A DNA stretch of 48,029 bases from Porticoccaceae bacterium (lineage in GTDB: Bacteria; Pseudomonadota; Gammaproteobacteria; Pseudomonadales; Porticoccaceae): positions 1-48,029 of the forward strand of contig JAQXBF010000014.1 of assembly GCA_029252555.1 (NCBI GenBank), given 5' to 3'. Below, piece by piece: positions 18,432 to 28,348 of the stretch (the stretch's first letter is position 1; each line of letters begins with the position of its first letter). The translations under genes were made by a program, and so were the position numbers. Under the pieces are notes generated by a model. That model was not told where the DNA came from, ran no database searches, and saw only the letters and a program-made list of their open reading frames with translations.

Positions 18432-19813
18432 GGCTGCCCTCCTGAAATATCAACCAACTCAGCCACTGCCTGCTGGAAGCAAAGGCCCCGCTCTTCAAAA
18501 CCGGAAAACATATCGAAGCTTGCACAGGCGGGAGACAGCAAAACAATATCTCCCGAGACCGCAATCTCAGATGCGTGCCGCACAGCTTGCTGCAATGAAT
18601 CCAACTGCTCTGTATCACAGGCGCCCTGCAAACCCAGTTGAACCTGGGCAGCATCCTCACCAAATAGCAGAGCTCGCTTAACATACTTGGCCGCGGCAGG
18701 CTGTAAATCAGCAAAGTCCTGATCCTTACCCTGACCACCGGCAATCAAAATCAGGTTTTTGCCCTCAGAGCTGCCAAAGCCCTGCAGTGCCGCCTCTGTG
18801 GCACCAACATTGGTACCCTTGGAGTCATCTATGTAGAGAACACCATCGATCTCCGCGATATTTTCACAGCGATGGGGCAGCCCCTTATAGGTTTTTAATG
18901 TGTCGGTCATAGCCTCCAATGAGAGGCCTGCCCCATGTCCCAGCGCCAGAGCGGCCAGAGCGTTGGCCAGGTTATGAGTCCCTTTAAGAGCGACATCAGC
19001 AACGGGAATGAGACGCTCGATGCCATAGGCAAGATAGCCCTGCTCCAAGCCTTCTAAAATGCCAAACTCGCCCAAATCTGGTTGATTAAGACCAAAGCTT
19101 GATAGCTGCACCTGCTTGGATAACAACGGCTTTGTTAACTGGTCTTCACGATTGATCACCGCTTTGCCGGCACCGCGGAAAATACGATGTTTGGCCGCAT
19201 GATATTGCTGCAGCCCCTGATACCGATCCATATGGTCTGCTGACACATTGAGCAGAGCTACAATCGCACCGCGGCTATCATTGAGTAATTCAAGCTGGAA
19301 GCTCGAAAGCTCGAGCACATACAGTTCGTGCCGCTCATCGAGTAGGTCCAGCATGGGCGTGCCCAAATTGCCGCCAACACCAACCGCTAAACCACTGGCC
19401 TTGGCCATAGCGCCCAAGAGAGTTGTGACTGTACTCTTACCATTGGAGCCTGTGATCCCGATAACTGGTGCATTGGCATGCTGCAAAAATAGCTCTAGAT
19501 CGCCAATCAATTCCACGCCGCTTTCCCGAGCGGCCACTAGAGCGGGCTCGTCCAGAGAAATTCCGGGACTGACTATCGCGCGATCCATATTTAATAGTAG
19601 GTCTGCTTCAAAAGCGCCAAGCACAAAAGTAGTGTCAGGATAGTGATCCCTTACTTCTTGTAATCTTGGCGGCTCGCTGCGGCTATCTGCAAAGACAAAA
19701 CTATCGCCAATCGACGACAGAAAACGCGCCGCAGACAGGCCCGTGGCGCCCATGCCCAGGATAGCTGTCTTGCGATTAGTCGCGATTACACTAGTCATTG
19801 CCGCACTCAACAT
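18422..19813 (-). CDS. murD: UDP-N-acetylmuramoyl-L-alanine--D-glutamate ligase
   Basis: Adds D-glutamate to the stem peptide. The 463-residue product has AILGMGATGLSAARFL, the SPGISLDEP segment, the ATP loop GITGSNGKSTVTTLLG, LELSSFQLE, SADHMDRY, YIDDSKGTN and LLSPACASFDMFSGFEERG. Two starts are possible: ATG at 19813, three nt after the mraY stop, or the ATG five codons inside (19798). Neither has a strong ribosome binding site, so coupling to mraY is likely. Confidence 0.96.
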   Translation of the reverse strand: MLSAAMTSVIATNRKTAILGMGATGLSAARFLSSIGDSFVFADSRSEPPRLQEVRDHYPDTTFVLGAFEADLLLNMDRAIVSPGISLDEPALVAARESGVELIGDLELFLQHANAPVIGITGSNGKSTVTTLLGAMAKASGLAVGVGGNLGTPMLDLLDERHELYVLELSSFQLELLNDSRGAIVALLNVSADHMDRYQGLQQYHAAKHRIFRGAGKAVINREDQLTKPLLSKQVQLSSFGLNQPDLGEFGILEGLEQGYLAYGIERLIPVADVALKGTHNLANALAALALGHGAGLSLEAMTDTLKTYKGLPHRCENIAEIDGVLYIDDSKGTNVGATEAALQGFGSSEGKNLILIAGGQGKDQDFADLQPAAAKYVKRALLFGEDAAQVQLGLQGACDTEQLDSLQQAVRHASEIAVSGDIVLLSPACASFDMFSGFEERGLCFQQAVAELVDISGGQPCS

Positions 19814-19816
19814 TTT

Positions 19817-20899
19817 TTAACGCAGTTTTAATGTGGCTAGGCCAAGCAGCACTAGCATTACTGTAATAATCCAGAACCGCACAATTACCCGGGGCTCTGG
19901 CCAACCTTTTAACTCATAGTGGTGATGTAATGGAGCCATACGGAAAATACGCTTGCCGGTGAGCTTAAATGAGGCCACCTGAATAATGACCGACAACGTC
20001 TCCATCACAAATACGCCACCCATAATCAGCAGCACAATTTCCTGGCGCACGATAACCGCCACCACACCCAAGGCTGCGCCTAGGGCCAGCGCGCCCACAT
20101 CACCCATAAAGACCATAGCGGGATAGGTGTTAAACCAAAGGAAGCCTAGTCCCGCACCACTTAGCGCCGCAGTAAAGATCAATAACTCACCAGCACCGCT
20201 GATGTAGGGAATATGCAGATAGTTGGCAAACTGATAGTTACCTGTGAGGTAGGCGATAATACCCAAGGCACCACTAACCAATACCGTGGGCAGGATAGCC
20301 AGGCCATCAAGACCATCGGTTAAATTGACCGCATTGCTTGTACCGACAATCACAAAATAGGTAAACAGGATATAAAACGGGCCCATATTTAAGGCAAAGT
20401 TTTTGAAAAACGGCACAATAAGCTCAAGCTCTGCAGGGCTTTGGGCGGTGTAATACAGGGTTGCCGCTGCCGTAAAACCAAAGATAGACTGCCAAAAATA
20501 CTTCCATCGCCCAGGCAGGCCGCGAGGGTTCTTCTCTACCACCTTGCGGTAGTCATCAACCCAACCAATAAGGCCAAAGGTGAAGGCCACGCCCAACACT
20601 ACCCAAACATAGCGATTTTCCAGATCTGCCCACAGCAGGGTAGAAATAAAGATGGCCAGCAAAATGAGCGCACCGCCCATTGTGGGAGTGCCCGCTTTGC
20701 TGAGATGGCTTTTGGGGCCATCGCTGCGTATGGCCTGGCCCATTTGCAGGTAATTGAGACGCCGGATCACAATAGGCCCGGCAATCAGACAGATAGCCAA
20801 GGCGGTCAGCACAGAGAGAATGCCTCTCAGGGTCAGATACTGCACCACTGAGAACGGGCTGTAATATTGACTTAGATAATCTGCAAGCCAGAGTAACAT
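19817..20899 (-). CDS. mraY: Phospho-N-acetylmuramoyl-pentapeptide-transferase
   Basis: Polytopic enzyme that makes lipid I from UDP-MurNAc pentapeptide and undecaprenyl phosphate. The 360-residue product has the family aspartates in [21 protein letters not shown] and [11 protein letters not shown]. It also has [11 protein letters not shown] near the C terminus. [16 protein letters not shown] is typical of MraY. The ATG shares one base with the murF TAA (TAATG), and GAGGGGA inside the end of murF acts as its ribosome binding site. Confidence 0.98.
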   Translation of the reverse strand: MLLWLADYLSQYYSPFSVVQYLTLRGILSVLTALAICLIAGPIVIRRLNYLQMGQAIRSDGPKSHLSKAGTPTMGGALILLAIFISTLLWADLENRYVWVVLGVAFTFGLIGWVDDYRKVVEKNPRGLPGRWKYFWQSIFGFTAAATLYYTAQSPAELELIVPFFKNFALNMGPFYILFTYFVIVGTSNAVNLTDGLDGLAILPTVLVSGALGIIAYLTGNYQFANYLHIPYISGAGELLIFTAALSGAGLGFLWFNTYPAMVFMGDVGALALGAALGVVAVIVRQEIVLLIMGGVFVMETLSVIIQVASFKLTGKRIFRMAPLHHHYELKGWPEPRVIVRFWIITVMLVLLGLATLKLR

Positions 20900-22290
20900 T
20901 AGGTGTCCCCTCGGGTAATTAAATGTTCCACAATCTGTTCCATGCCAGCACTTCTCGAACCCTTGACCAAAAAGGTCACAGGGTTGTTTTCTGAATCTGC
21001 TGTCTCTAATTCCTGCTCTAAAGCGGTCGCTAGCAACTCTTTAGTGGCACAATGATTACCGGCAAAGATCTGACAGGCATGAGCACTTAGATCACCCACG
21101 GTATAAAGGGCATCTATACCAGCCTGCTGTGCATACATACCCACCTGGGAATGCAGATTGACACTGTCATCACCCAATTCACCCATATCGCCCATAACCA
21201 GAACCGTGCGCCCTTGCCGATTAACCAGCACATCAATAGCTGCGCGGAAAGAGCTGGGGCTGGCGTTATAGCTGTCATCAATAACGGCACTGCCATTGGC
21301 CAATGGCTTCAACTGAAGGCGGCCTGCAATAGGCGATACCAGCGCCAGACCATCGGCAATCTGCTTTAGGTTGGCACCTGCGGCCAGAGCGCAGGAAGAT
21401 GCGGCCAGTGCATTTTCAACATTGTGGCTGCCGGGAACCGACAGCTCTATCGCTTGCTGCAGGGCCGGTTGCTCTGACATTAGATTGACGTTCAGCACAA
21501 AACTACAACAGCCGTTGTCCATTACTTTAATATCCGTAGCACTGATATCAGCAGATGCATTACTCGCAGAAAAAGTCAGGCAAGGCTTATCATCAATGAG
21601 TTGGCGCCAGCTATCACACCAAGGCTGATCAAGATTAAGAACAGCGATACCCGCTGACTTCAATCCGCTGTATATCTCACCTTTGGCTGCGGCCACAGCC
21701 TCGACACTGCCAAAACCTTCGATATGAGAAGACTGCACATTGTTAATCAGGGCGATATCTGGCGTCGCAATTGAGCATAAGTAACCAATCTCGCCGCCAG
21801 CACTAGCACCCATTTCGACTACTGCAAACTCGGCATCAATATCCATAGATAGCAAGGTCAGCGGCACACCAATATGGTTATTTAGATTCCCGGCGGTAGC
21901 ATGCACCGACCCGCAGTGGCGAAGGATTGAGGCAGTTAATTCTTTTACCGAGGTTTTGCCGGTGCTGCCGGTAATAGCAATCACGGAGCCTTCAAAGGTC
22001 TCGCGACGCAGTTGCGCTAATTGGCCAAGGGCCACCGTGGTATCTTCCACAACCCACTGGGGCAAGGGCAATGTTTTATCAGCCACAGAGACCACTAACC
22101 CACTGGCGACGGCAGCTGCTTGAGGCAGAAATTGGTGGGCATCAAAGTGGTCGCCAACCAGAGCAACAAAGAGGTCGCCCTCATTGATCGTGCGGCTATT
22201 AATAGAAACCTGATCGAAGTGACAGTCAGGGTTTAACAGGGTGCCACCAAAGCGCACGGCGGCATCTGTAAGGCGCTGCTGGGGCATCAT
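20899..22290 (-). CDS. murF: UDP-MurNAc-tripeptide--D-alanyl-D-alanine ligase
   Basis: Adds the D-Ala-D-Ala made by Ddl. The 463-residue product has [16 protein letters not shown], the ATP loop [65 protein letters not shown] and [12 protein letters not shown]. It overlaps murE by 4 nt at ATGA. Confidence 0.97.
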   Translation of the reverse strand: MMPQQRLTDAAVRFGGTLLNPDCHFDQVSINSRTINEGDLFVALVGDHFDAHQFLPQAAAVASGLVVSVADKTLPLPQWVVEDTTVALGQLAQLRRETFEGSVIAITGSTGKTSVKELTASILRHCGSVHATAGNLNNHIGVPLTLLSMDIDAEFAVVEMGASAGGEIGYLCSIATPDIALINNVQSSHIEGFGSVEAVAAAKGEIYSGLKSAGIAVLNLDQPWCDSWRQLIDDKPCLTFSASNASADISATDIKVMDNGCCSFVLNVNLMSEQPALQQAIELSVPGSHNVENALAASSCALAAGANLKQIADGLALVSPIAGRLQLKPLANGSAVIDDSYNASPSSFRAAIDVLVNRQGRTVLVMGDMGELGDDSVNLHSQVGMYAQQAGIDALYTVGDLSAHACQIFAGNHCATKELLATALEQELETADSENNPVTFLVKGSRSAGMEQIVEHLITRGDT

Positions 22291-23897
22291 TGGTCACCAC
22301 CATCATGCAGCGCAGCCCGCTCAAGTTCTCTCAACGCCAATCTGGCTTCTGCCTGATCACTAAAGGGCAGGCGTTGTGCACCTAATATTTGGTAATCCTC
22401 GTGGCCTTTTCCAGCAATCAATACCACGTCATTTTTATCCGCCGAAAAAATAGCCTGACGGATAGCCTTGCGCCGATCGGACTCGACGATTACCTCGCGA
22501 CTGGTACCCTGAAGAATTTGGTCAATAATTTGTTGGGGAGATTCCGTGCGCGGGTTGTCACTGGTCACTACCACCTTATCTGCACAGCGCTGGGCAATCT
22601 CACCCATTTCAGCGCGTTTGCCGGTATCGCGATCACCACCGCAACCAAACACAACCCAAAGATTGCCGCGACAGTGCACCCTCAATGCATGCAATGCCTT
22701 TTCAAGAGCATCTGGTGTATGGGCATAGTCGACCACAATAGATGGCTCTGCACTGGCATCCACTAATTCCATACGACCGGGCACAGCCCGCAATAAGGGG
22801 ATGGCACAGAAAATATCGGTTAGCGCAAAACCTTGAACACCGGCAGCACCAATCACCGCTAGCAAATTTGCCAGATTAAATTTCCCAAGAAGTGGAGAAC
22901 TTATTTCACCCTGCCCCCAAGGTGTGATCACAGAGGCTCGCAAACCTTCGGGAGACAATCCAATGGTGGAGCAATAAATATCAGCAGCGCTATTATCCAG
23001 GCTAAAACTGACCCCCTGAATATCAATATTCAGGTTTGCCAGTATTGCCTTACCCACGCTGTCATCCAGGTTGATCACCGCATGCTGCAACCCCTGCATG
23101 GCAAATAACCGGGACTTGGCTGCCGCGTAAGCATTGATATCCCCATGATAATCAAGGTGATCGCGACTTAAATTGGTGAATACTGCGGTCGTGATTTTTA
23201 CTCCGGCAACGCGGCGCTGAACCAGGCTGTGGGATGAAACTTCCAACGCTATATTTTTAGCGCCCTTGCTTGCCAGCTCTGCAAGAATGCGCTGCATGGC
23301 CGCGGCATCTGGAGTGGTTAACCCTGTCTGGGTGACCGAGCTAGCCACCTTATTATCTTGGCTGTCTGCACTATCATGGAGAGCCTGATAGCCTGCATTG
23401 CGAACCATGCCGTAACCCAATGTTCCTATAAACCCTGCGGTTCCAGCCTCCTTGGCATGCAAATTCTCTAGCAATTCAGCAAATAGCCGCGAACAGGTGG
23501 TTTTGCCATTGGTGCCGGTAATGGCAGTCAGGCTCATTTTTGCGGAGGGGTCGCCATAGAAAACACCAGCAATATCCGACACATACTCGCTAAGATTCTC
23601 AATACCAATAACTGGTATTGAAGCATTAGCACCGTCGATTAGCCCGTCTAGCAAGGGGCCCACCAGCTGATCTTTCTCAACTAGCACTGCTACGGCCCCG
23701 CGCTCTATGGCTTGGGGGATAAAGGTCACGCCATCGCTAGCAGTTCCTTTAATGGCAATAAAGAGATCACCGGTCTGCACCTCGCGACTGTCCAGCGCTA
23801 TACCTTCAACAGCCACATCTGGGTAGGTGCCAGAAACACTAAAATCAGCGATAAGCTGAGCCAATGTCATTGTCCATTTTTGCGATAGGCTCATCAT
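22287..23897 (-). CDS. murE: UDP-MurNAc-L-Ala-D-Glu--2,6-diaminopimelate ligase
   Basis: Adds meso-diaminopimelate to the stem peptide. The 536-residue product has ALDSREVQTGDLFIAIKG, ITGTNGKTTCSRLFAE, EVSSHSLVQRRV and RDHLDYHGD. VVDYAHTPDALEKAL and the DNPR motif (TSDNPRTESP) also appear; DNPR distinguishes meso-DAP ligases from lysine ligases. The peptidoglycan is therefore of the usual Gram-negative type. It overlaps ftsI by 4 nt at ATGA. It is slightly longer than E. coli MurE, with extra residues around 170-185. Confidence 0.97.
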   Translation of the reverse strand: MMSLSQKWTMTLAQLIADFSVSGTYPDVAVEGIALDSREVQTGDLFIAIKGTASDGVTFIPQAIERGAVAVLVEKDQLVGPLLDGLIDGANASIPVIGIENLSEYVSDIAGVFYGDPSAKMSLTAITGTNGKTTCSRLFAELLENLHAKEAGTAGFIGTLGYGMVRNAGYQALHDSADSQDNKVASSVTQTGLTTPDAAAMQRILAELASKGAKNIALEVSSHSLVQRRVAGVKITTAVFTNLSRDHLDYHGDINAYAAAKSRLFAMQGLQHAVINLDDSVGKAILANLNIDIQGVSFSLDNSAADIYCSTIGLSPEGLRASVITPWGQGEISSPLLGKFNLANLLAVIGAAGVQGFALTDIFCAIPLLRAVPGRMELVDASAEPSIVVDYAHTPDALEKALHALRVHCRGNLWVVFGCGGDRDTGKRAEMGEIAQRCADKVVVTSDNPRTESPQQIIDQILQGTSREVIVESDRRKAIRQAIFSADKNDVVLIAGKGHEDYQILGAQRLPFSDQAEARLALRELERAALHDGGDQ

Positions 23898-25648
23898 GAG
23901 TCCCCTCGCTTTTTTTGCCGCTGGCGCAAACTGGCAATGGTGCGATTTACATCTAATTGGTCTGGAGTAACCTGGAGTAAACGCAACGCATTACCTGTCA
24001 CCTCTGAAAACACAGGGGCTGCTACCAAACCACCAAAATAGTCACCATCCTGAGGCTCATCAATCACCACAATGGTGACTAATCGGGGATTGTCCACTGG
24101 TGATAAGCCCGCAAACACTGACATATAGCGATTATCATCATAGCCACCGCTAGCCTTCACCTTATGCAACGTGCCTGTTTTACCGCCAACGGAATAACCA
24201 TCAATCATAGCGCGCTTACCAGTGCCTGAGGCGCTGGCCGCTGCTTGCAGCATGCGTCTAACGTCTTGGGTGATACCAGCATCTACCACCCGAATACCCT
24301 CCGGCGCCTCTTCAACAGCCACCAGGGAAATTTCTTTGCGCAATCCATCATTGGCCAATACGGAATAGGCTCTTGCCATCTGCAGCGACGACGCACTTAA
24401 ACCATAGCCAAATGCAAAGGTTGCCTGAGTGACTGGGTCCCACTTTATATGGCCGGGCAAATCACCCATGATTTCACCGGGGAAACCACTGCCTATAGGC
24501 TGACCAAAGCCAACGCGCTCAAATAACCCCCGGGTTGAATTTGGATCTAGAGCCAGCGCTATTTTTGTGGTACCCACCTGGCTTGACTTGGTCAAAATAC
24601 CTGCAAGATCAAGTAAGCCGTAGTTCTTTGGGTCAACAAAGGTTTTGTAGGTGACCTTGAGGTAGCCAGGGCTGGTATCAATTTGCGTAGCCGGTTCGAA
24701 TTTTCCACTTTCGAGAGCGGCGAGCAACGTAAAGGGCTTAACAGTGGAACCCGGCTCCATAAGATCGGTGATAGCTCGATTGCGGGTGACCCCTGATCTA
24801 AGGTTAGAGCGATCATTGGGATTAAAAGAAGGCTGATTGGCCATTGCCAGGACTTCACCAGTTGCAATATCCAGCACCACAACTGAACCAGACTTGGCCT
24901 GATGCTTTTGCACAGAGGCCTTTAGCGCACGATAAGCAGCGTACTGCACTCGCAAATCAATACTCAGGCGCAATGCTTCACCTGGGCTGGCTGGCTTAAT
25001 CAAAGAAATATCCTTAATAATGCGGCCCGCGCGATCCTTCATAACCTTCTTAGATCCTGACTCACCAGCGAGCCAACTATCGTAGGCCAGCTCCATGCCC
25101 TCACGGCCCTGATCTTTAATATCTGTGATACCGACCAGTTGAGCTGTTACCTCACCTGCCGGATAAAAGCGCTTGTACTCTTGCTGGCCGCTCACACCAG
25201 GAATATGCAAGCTGAGGATTTTTTCAGCTTCCGCAGGCGGGATTTGTCGCGCCAGGCGCATAAATGATTTATTGCGGTAATGGTTAAGACGGCCTTTAAG
25301 GTCTGCCAGAGAAATATTTATGGCTCTGGCTAAGCGCAGCAAATCATCCTCATTGGCCGCAGTCTGCATATATCTGGGGTTAGCGATTAAGGTAATGACC
25401 GGGGTACTCACCGCCAGAGGCTCGCCATTGCGATCGGTGATCAGCCCTCGATAGGCTGGAATACCCTCTTCACGAATAGCCCTTACATCGCCCTGAGTCT
25501 GTAAAAAGTCTACGCCATGCTCTTCGCTGGGCATCACTTGCAGCTGAGCAATTTTGCCCGTGACTAAAATCGGCAGAGAGGCCAACCCGAGCATTACTAA
25601 GTAGTAACGCCAGCGCGGTATAACCTTCTGTACCGATTTCTTGGCCAC
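23894..25648 (-). CDS. ftsI: Septal peptidoglycan transpeptidase FtsI (PBP3)
   Basis: Class B penicillin-binding protein that crosslinks septal peptidoglycan. The 584-residue product has a cytoplasmic basic start and one membrane helix (about 13-33). The pedestal includes RGLITDRNGEPLAVS. The transpeptidase domain has the nucleophile S301 in STVK (301-304) and KTGT at 490-493. The second motif reads SSQ (355-357, in TKSSQVGTTKIAL), whereas E. coli and Pseudomonas PBP3 have SSN. It is otherwise of normal layout and clearly functional in context. The ATG lies 69 nt after ftsL. Confidence 0.97.
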   Translation of the reverse strand: MAKKSVQKVIPRWRYYLVMLGLASLPILVTGKIAQLQVMPSEEHGVDFLQTQGDVRAIREEGIPAYRGLITDRNGEPLAVSTPVITLIANPRYMQTAANEDDLLRLARAINISLADLKGRLNHYRNKSFMRLARQIPPAEAEKILSLHIPGVSGQQEYKRFYPAGEVTAQLVGITDIKDQGREGMELAYDSWLAGESGSKKVMKDRAGRIIKDISLIKPASPGEALRLSIDLRVQYAAYRALKASVQKHQAKSGSVVVLDIATGEVLAMANQPSFNPNDRSNLRSGVTRNRAITDLMEPGSTVKPFTLLAALESGKFEPATQIDTSPGYLKVTYKTFVDPKNYGLLDLAGILTKSSQVGTTKIALALDPNSTRGLFERVGFGQPIGSGFPGEIMGDLPGHIKWDPVTQATFAFGYGLSASSLQMARAYSVLANDGLRKEISLVAVEEAPEGIRVVDAGITQDVRRMLQAAASASGTGKRAMIDGYSVGGKTGTLHKVKASGGYDDNRYMSVFAGLSPVDNPRLVTIVVIDEPQDGDYFGGLVAAPVFSEVTGNALRLLQVTPDQLDVNRTIASLRQRQKKRGDS

Positions 25649-25717
25649 TTTTATCCCTTAACCCTTGTATTTCATTGAGAGCTATTCCAGCTCTTTTTAC
25701 CCGCTATAGTTAATTGC

Positions 25718-25999
25718 TTACCGATTGCGCTTAACTATTAAAATTTCTTCTGGTTCTGGGCTGCGCATATCGAGCTTTTGTGCTGCCATATTTTCTATTC
25801 GCTGCAAAGAACCCCAGGCGCTTTGCTCAAGCAAGTATCTGCCGTAATCCGCATTCATTTGATTCGCCTCGCGCTCCATCATCCCTAACTGGGCATACTG
25901 CTGACGACTCAGGTGGCTCACCAGCGCCACCGCTAGGGCACTTACAACAACTAGCACCCAGATAATGGCTATGCGCAAAGGGCTAGCTATGGCCCGCAT
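25718..25999 (-). CDS. ftsL: Cell division protein FtsL
   Basis: Small bitopic divisome protein that partners FtsB and FtsQ and activates FtsWI. The product has a short cytoplasmic N terminus and a membrane helix at about 10-30 (IAIIWVLVVVSALAVALV). A periplasmic helical coiled-coil region follows, with the family ending IENMAAQKLDMRSPEPEEILIV. The frame opens at a TTG (26008) inside rsmH. I prefer the ATG at 25999, directly after the rsmH stop, giving 93 residues. Confidence 0.93.
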   Translation of the reverse strand: MRAIASPLRIAIIWVLVVVSALAVALVSHLSRQQYAQLGMMEREANQMNADYGRYLLEQSAWGSLQRIENMAAQKLDMRSPEPEEILIVKRNR

Positions 26000-26000
26000 A

Positions 26001-26954
26001 TCAGGCAACTCGCTCGGCGATACGCATTACTGCGCTGCGCGATCGCACGTTCCCATCAATCTCTGTCACCGCCGGTTTTATGACTTTGCCTACCTTGACT
26101 AACCGAACGCCGCGCTCAACATCTCGAACGGGCAAATTTTTTGGCAATCTAATGCCCTTCTCCTGATCGCGAATAAAGCGTTTAACTCGCCGATCTTCCA
26201 ATGAATGAAAGCTGATAACCACCAGTCGTCCACCCACCTTTAATGTGTCGATAATCTGCCCTAGCAAATCTTCCAAATCATCCAGCTCACGATTAATAAA
26301 TATTCGTATCGCCTGAAACGCTTTGGTGGCTGGATGCCTGCCACGCTCCCAAGCTGGGTGAGCTGCAGCCAGTATTCCCGCCAGTTGCACTGTGCCAGTA
26401 ATAGGCTTTTTTACTCTTTCGCGAACCACTGCACTGGCCATTCTTCGGGCAAAACGCTCCTCGCCATACTCTTTAATTACTCGCGCTATTTCCTGCTCAT
26501 CAGCGCTGGCAATCCACTCCGCTGCCGAGAGACCTCGGCTGGTGTCCATGCGCATGTCCAAAGGGCCGTCGCGCATAAAGCTAAAGCCGCGATTTGCCTG
26601 ATCTAGCTGCGGGGAGGACACACCCAGATCAAGCAGAACGCCGGACACTTCACCAACCTTATTCATCTCAGCGGCCACCTTCTGTAAGTCTGCAAAGGTG
26701 CCATGAAAAAGCTGCAACCGGTCATCCTGACTAAATCTGTCCTGCCCCGCCGCAATTGCCTGCGGGTCTTTATCTATAGCGAGGGCTGTGCCGCGATCCG
26801 ATAATCGGCTCAACAGCTCTGCCGTGTGCCCGCCGCGGCCAAAGGTGCCATCAACATAAAAACCATCTGGGTCCACAACCAAAGCATCCACGGCTTCGTG
26901 TAATAGAACGGTTGCGTGTTCGACCTGCTTTGCACTCTCTCCAACCGCAGTCAT
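26001..26954 (-). CDS. rsmH: 16S rRNA (cytosine1402-N4)-methyltransferase
   Basis: SAM-dependent enzyme modifying C1402 of 16S rRNA in the decoding centre (formerly MraW). The 317-residue product has HATVLLHEAVDAL and the SAM-binding DGTFGRGGHTAELL. VLLDLGVSSPQLDQANRGFSF, GPLDMRMD, AIRIFINREL, VVISFHSLEDRRVKRF and the C-terminal NVRSRSAVMRIAE are also present. It sits 9 nt after mraZ and belongs to the dcw operon. Confidence 0.97.
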   Translation of the reverse strand: MTAVGESAKQVEHATVLLHEAVDALVVDPDGFYVDGTFGRGGHTAELLSRLSDRGTALAIDKDPQAIAAGQDRFSQDDRLQLFHGTFADLQKVAAEMNKVGEVSGVLLDLGVSSPQLDQANRGFSFMRDGPLDMRMDTSRGLSAAEWIASADEQEIARVIKEYGEERFARRMASAVVRERVKKPITGTVQLAGILAAAHPAWERGRHPATKAFQAIRIFINRELDDLEDLLGQIIDTLKVGGRLVVISFHSLEDRRVKRFIRDQEKGIRLPKNLPVRDVERGVRLVKVGKVIKPAVTEIDGNVRSRSAVMRIAERVA

Positions 26955-26963
26955 AGCCAGCCC

Positions 26964-27431
26964 CTACCAGGAAAGGTTTTTAAGCGCATCAGACATGTTT
27001 TCTTTATCAATTAACATGCTGCGATAATTTTCTTGGGATTTGTCGCGCTCAGCGTTCCAGTTCTCTTCCGACCAAATCTCGAGGCGCTGCGTCCGCCCGA
27101 CCAGCACTAGTTTTTTCTCAAGCTGCGCATAACCACGCAGCTCTGGTGGAATCAGGATTCGACCACTGCCATCCACCTGTAAGTCTTTGGCTTGACCCAC
27201 AACAAAACGACTCAGCATTTCGCCAAGCTCATCCATTGCTGGCAATGCCGAGACTTTTTCTTCGAATTTTTTCCACTCAGGGAGCGGCGAGAGCGTTAAA
27301 CAGGTAGACCTCATATCTATGGTGATCACTAGGTCGTTGGAGCAAATATCTCCGAGCAGAGCACGGTAGCGGGTCGGAATTGCCATCCGACCCTTGGTAT
27401 CCATATTGATTGGATCACTACCTCTAAACAC
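26964..27431 (-). CDS. mraZ: Transcriptional regulator MraZ
   Basis: AbrB-like swapped-hairpin DNA-binding protein that forms ring oligomers and, in E. coli, represses its own dcw operon. The 155-residue product has two MraZ repeats: MFRGSDPINMDTKGRMAIPTR (with TRYR) at the N terminus, and DLQVDGSGRILIPPELRGYA at about residues 80-100. The start is GTG, preceded by AAAGGGG at 5 nt. It is the first gene of the division block, and its own candidate operator lies at 27458-27501. Confidence 0.96.
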   Translation of the reverse strand: MFRGSDPINMDTKGRMAIPTRYRALLGDICSNDLVITIDMRSTCLTLSPLPEWKKFEEKVSALPAMDELGEMLSRFVVGQAKDLQVDGSGRILIPPELRGYAQLEKKLVLVGRTQRLEIWSEENWNAERDKSQENYRSMLIDKENMSDALKNLSW

Positions 27432-27457
27432 TTTTACCCCTTTTGCTCTACTTATGT

Positions 27458-27501
27458 GCCACTTAGATACCTAAATGTCCACTTTTTGCCACTTTTACCC
27501 A
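27458..27501 (-). promoter_or_regulatory. MraZ box array
   Basis: On the minus strand TGG trinucleotides start at 27501 (TGGG), 27491 (TGGC), 27481 (TGGA) and 27461 (TGGC), an exact 10-nt period with the fourth position degenerate. The repeat units read TGGGTAAAAG, TGGCAAAAAG and TGGACATTTA. This is the direct-repeat arrangement known for MraZ boxes (TGGGN at 10-nt spacing) upstream of mraZ. The array lies just downstream of the predicted -10, fitting autorepression. Confidence 0.8.
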
Positions 27502-27510
27502 TCTGTGCAG

Positions 27511-27537
27511 ATTATGGGGATCGCAGGTCAATGTCAA
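27511..27537 (-). promoter_or_regulatory. Predicted dcw operon promoter (Pmra)
   Basis: On the minus strand TTGACA (27537-27532) is followed after 15 nt by CATAAT (27516-27511). The -35 is perfect and the -10 differs at one base; the spacer is 2 nt short of optimal. It would start transcription near 27504, directly in front of the MraZ boxes and about 75 nt before mraZ. Confidence 0.6.
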
Positions 27538-27767
27538 TGCTAAGGGAAGACTAAAAAAGTGAACAAAATCAGTAAGTTCCGCGTATTTTTAAAGTTTGCG
27601 CCACAGGCCGCTAAAAGCAGAAAATATTTACCAATAGAAAACATAGCCCTAAGACCATAAGTTAAAGTAACTTCTAGCTTTGCTGACTTTTAAGAACATT
27701 TAGTTTTATTTTTAGGTTTTTTTAGACTGCAAAAGAATATAAATTCCCGCAACTATTCTCTGCAAAA
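27538..27767. other. AT-rich gap between the mra promoter and the rnpB terminator
   Basis: No gene, RNA or clear repeat was seen in this stretch. It separates two leftward transcription units. Confidence 0.5.
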
Positions 27768-27803
27768 CAAAAAGGGCCAACGATTTCTCGTTAGCCCTTT
27801 TGG
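27768..27803 (-). terminator. Intrinsic terminator of rnpB
   Basis: A long stem: AAAAGGGCCAACGA (27770-27783) pairs with TCGTTAGCCCTTTT (27788-27801) with one mismatch around loop TTTC. It has an A run on one side and a T run on the other, so it could work in both directions. On the minus strand it follows the RNase P RNA directly. Confidence 0.87.
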
Positions 27804-27815
27804 CGTTACTGCATT

Positions 27816-28201
<386 letters not shown>

Positions 28202-28321
28202 GGAGGATAACATAGGTTGGGGAATGGTGGAGGTGTGTTTGGGAAAATCCTTCAGAAACCCCACAGTGCATCAAAAAAGACAACCAATTACGCTCGGTAT
28301 CGAGGCGAGCCCCGCAACACA

Positions 28322-28348
28322 GGATCCTTCACTCCGTTCGGGATGACA
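28322..28348. repeat. Hairpin-type intergenic repeat candidate
   Basis: On the minus strand this reads TGTCATCCCGAAC, then GGAGTGAAGGATCC. ATCC and GGAT form the ends of an imperfect hairpin. From memory, very similar TCATCC(C/T)GA...GAAGGATC units occur as dispersed repeats in many bacterial genomes; I cannot count copies here because only one is in the window. It supplies the last codons and stop of the adjacent small gene. Confidence 0.4.
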
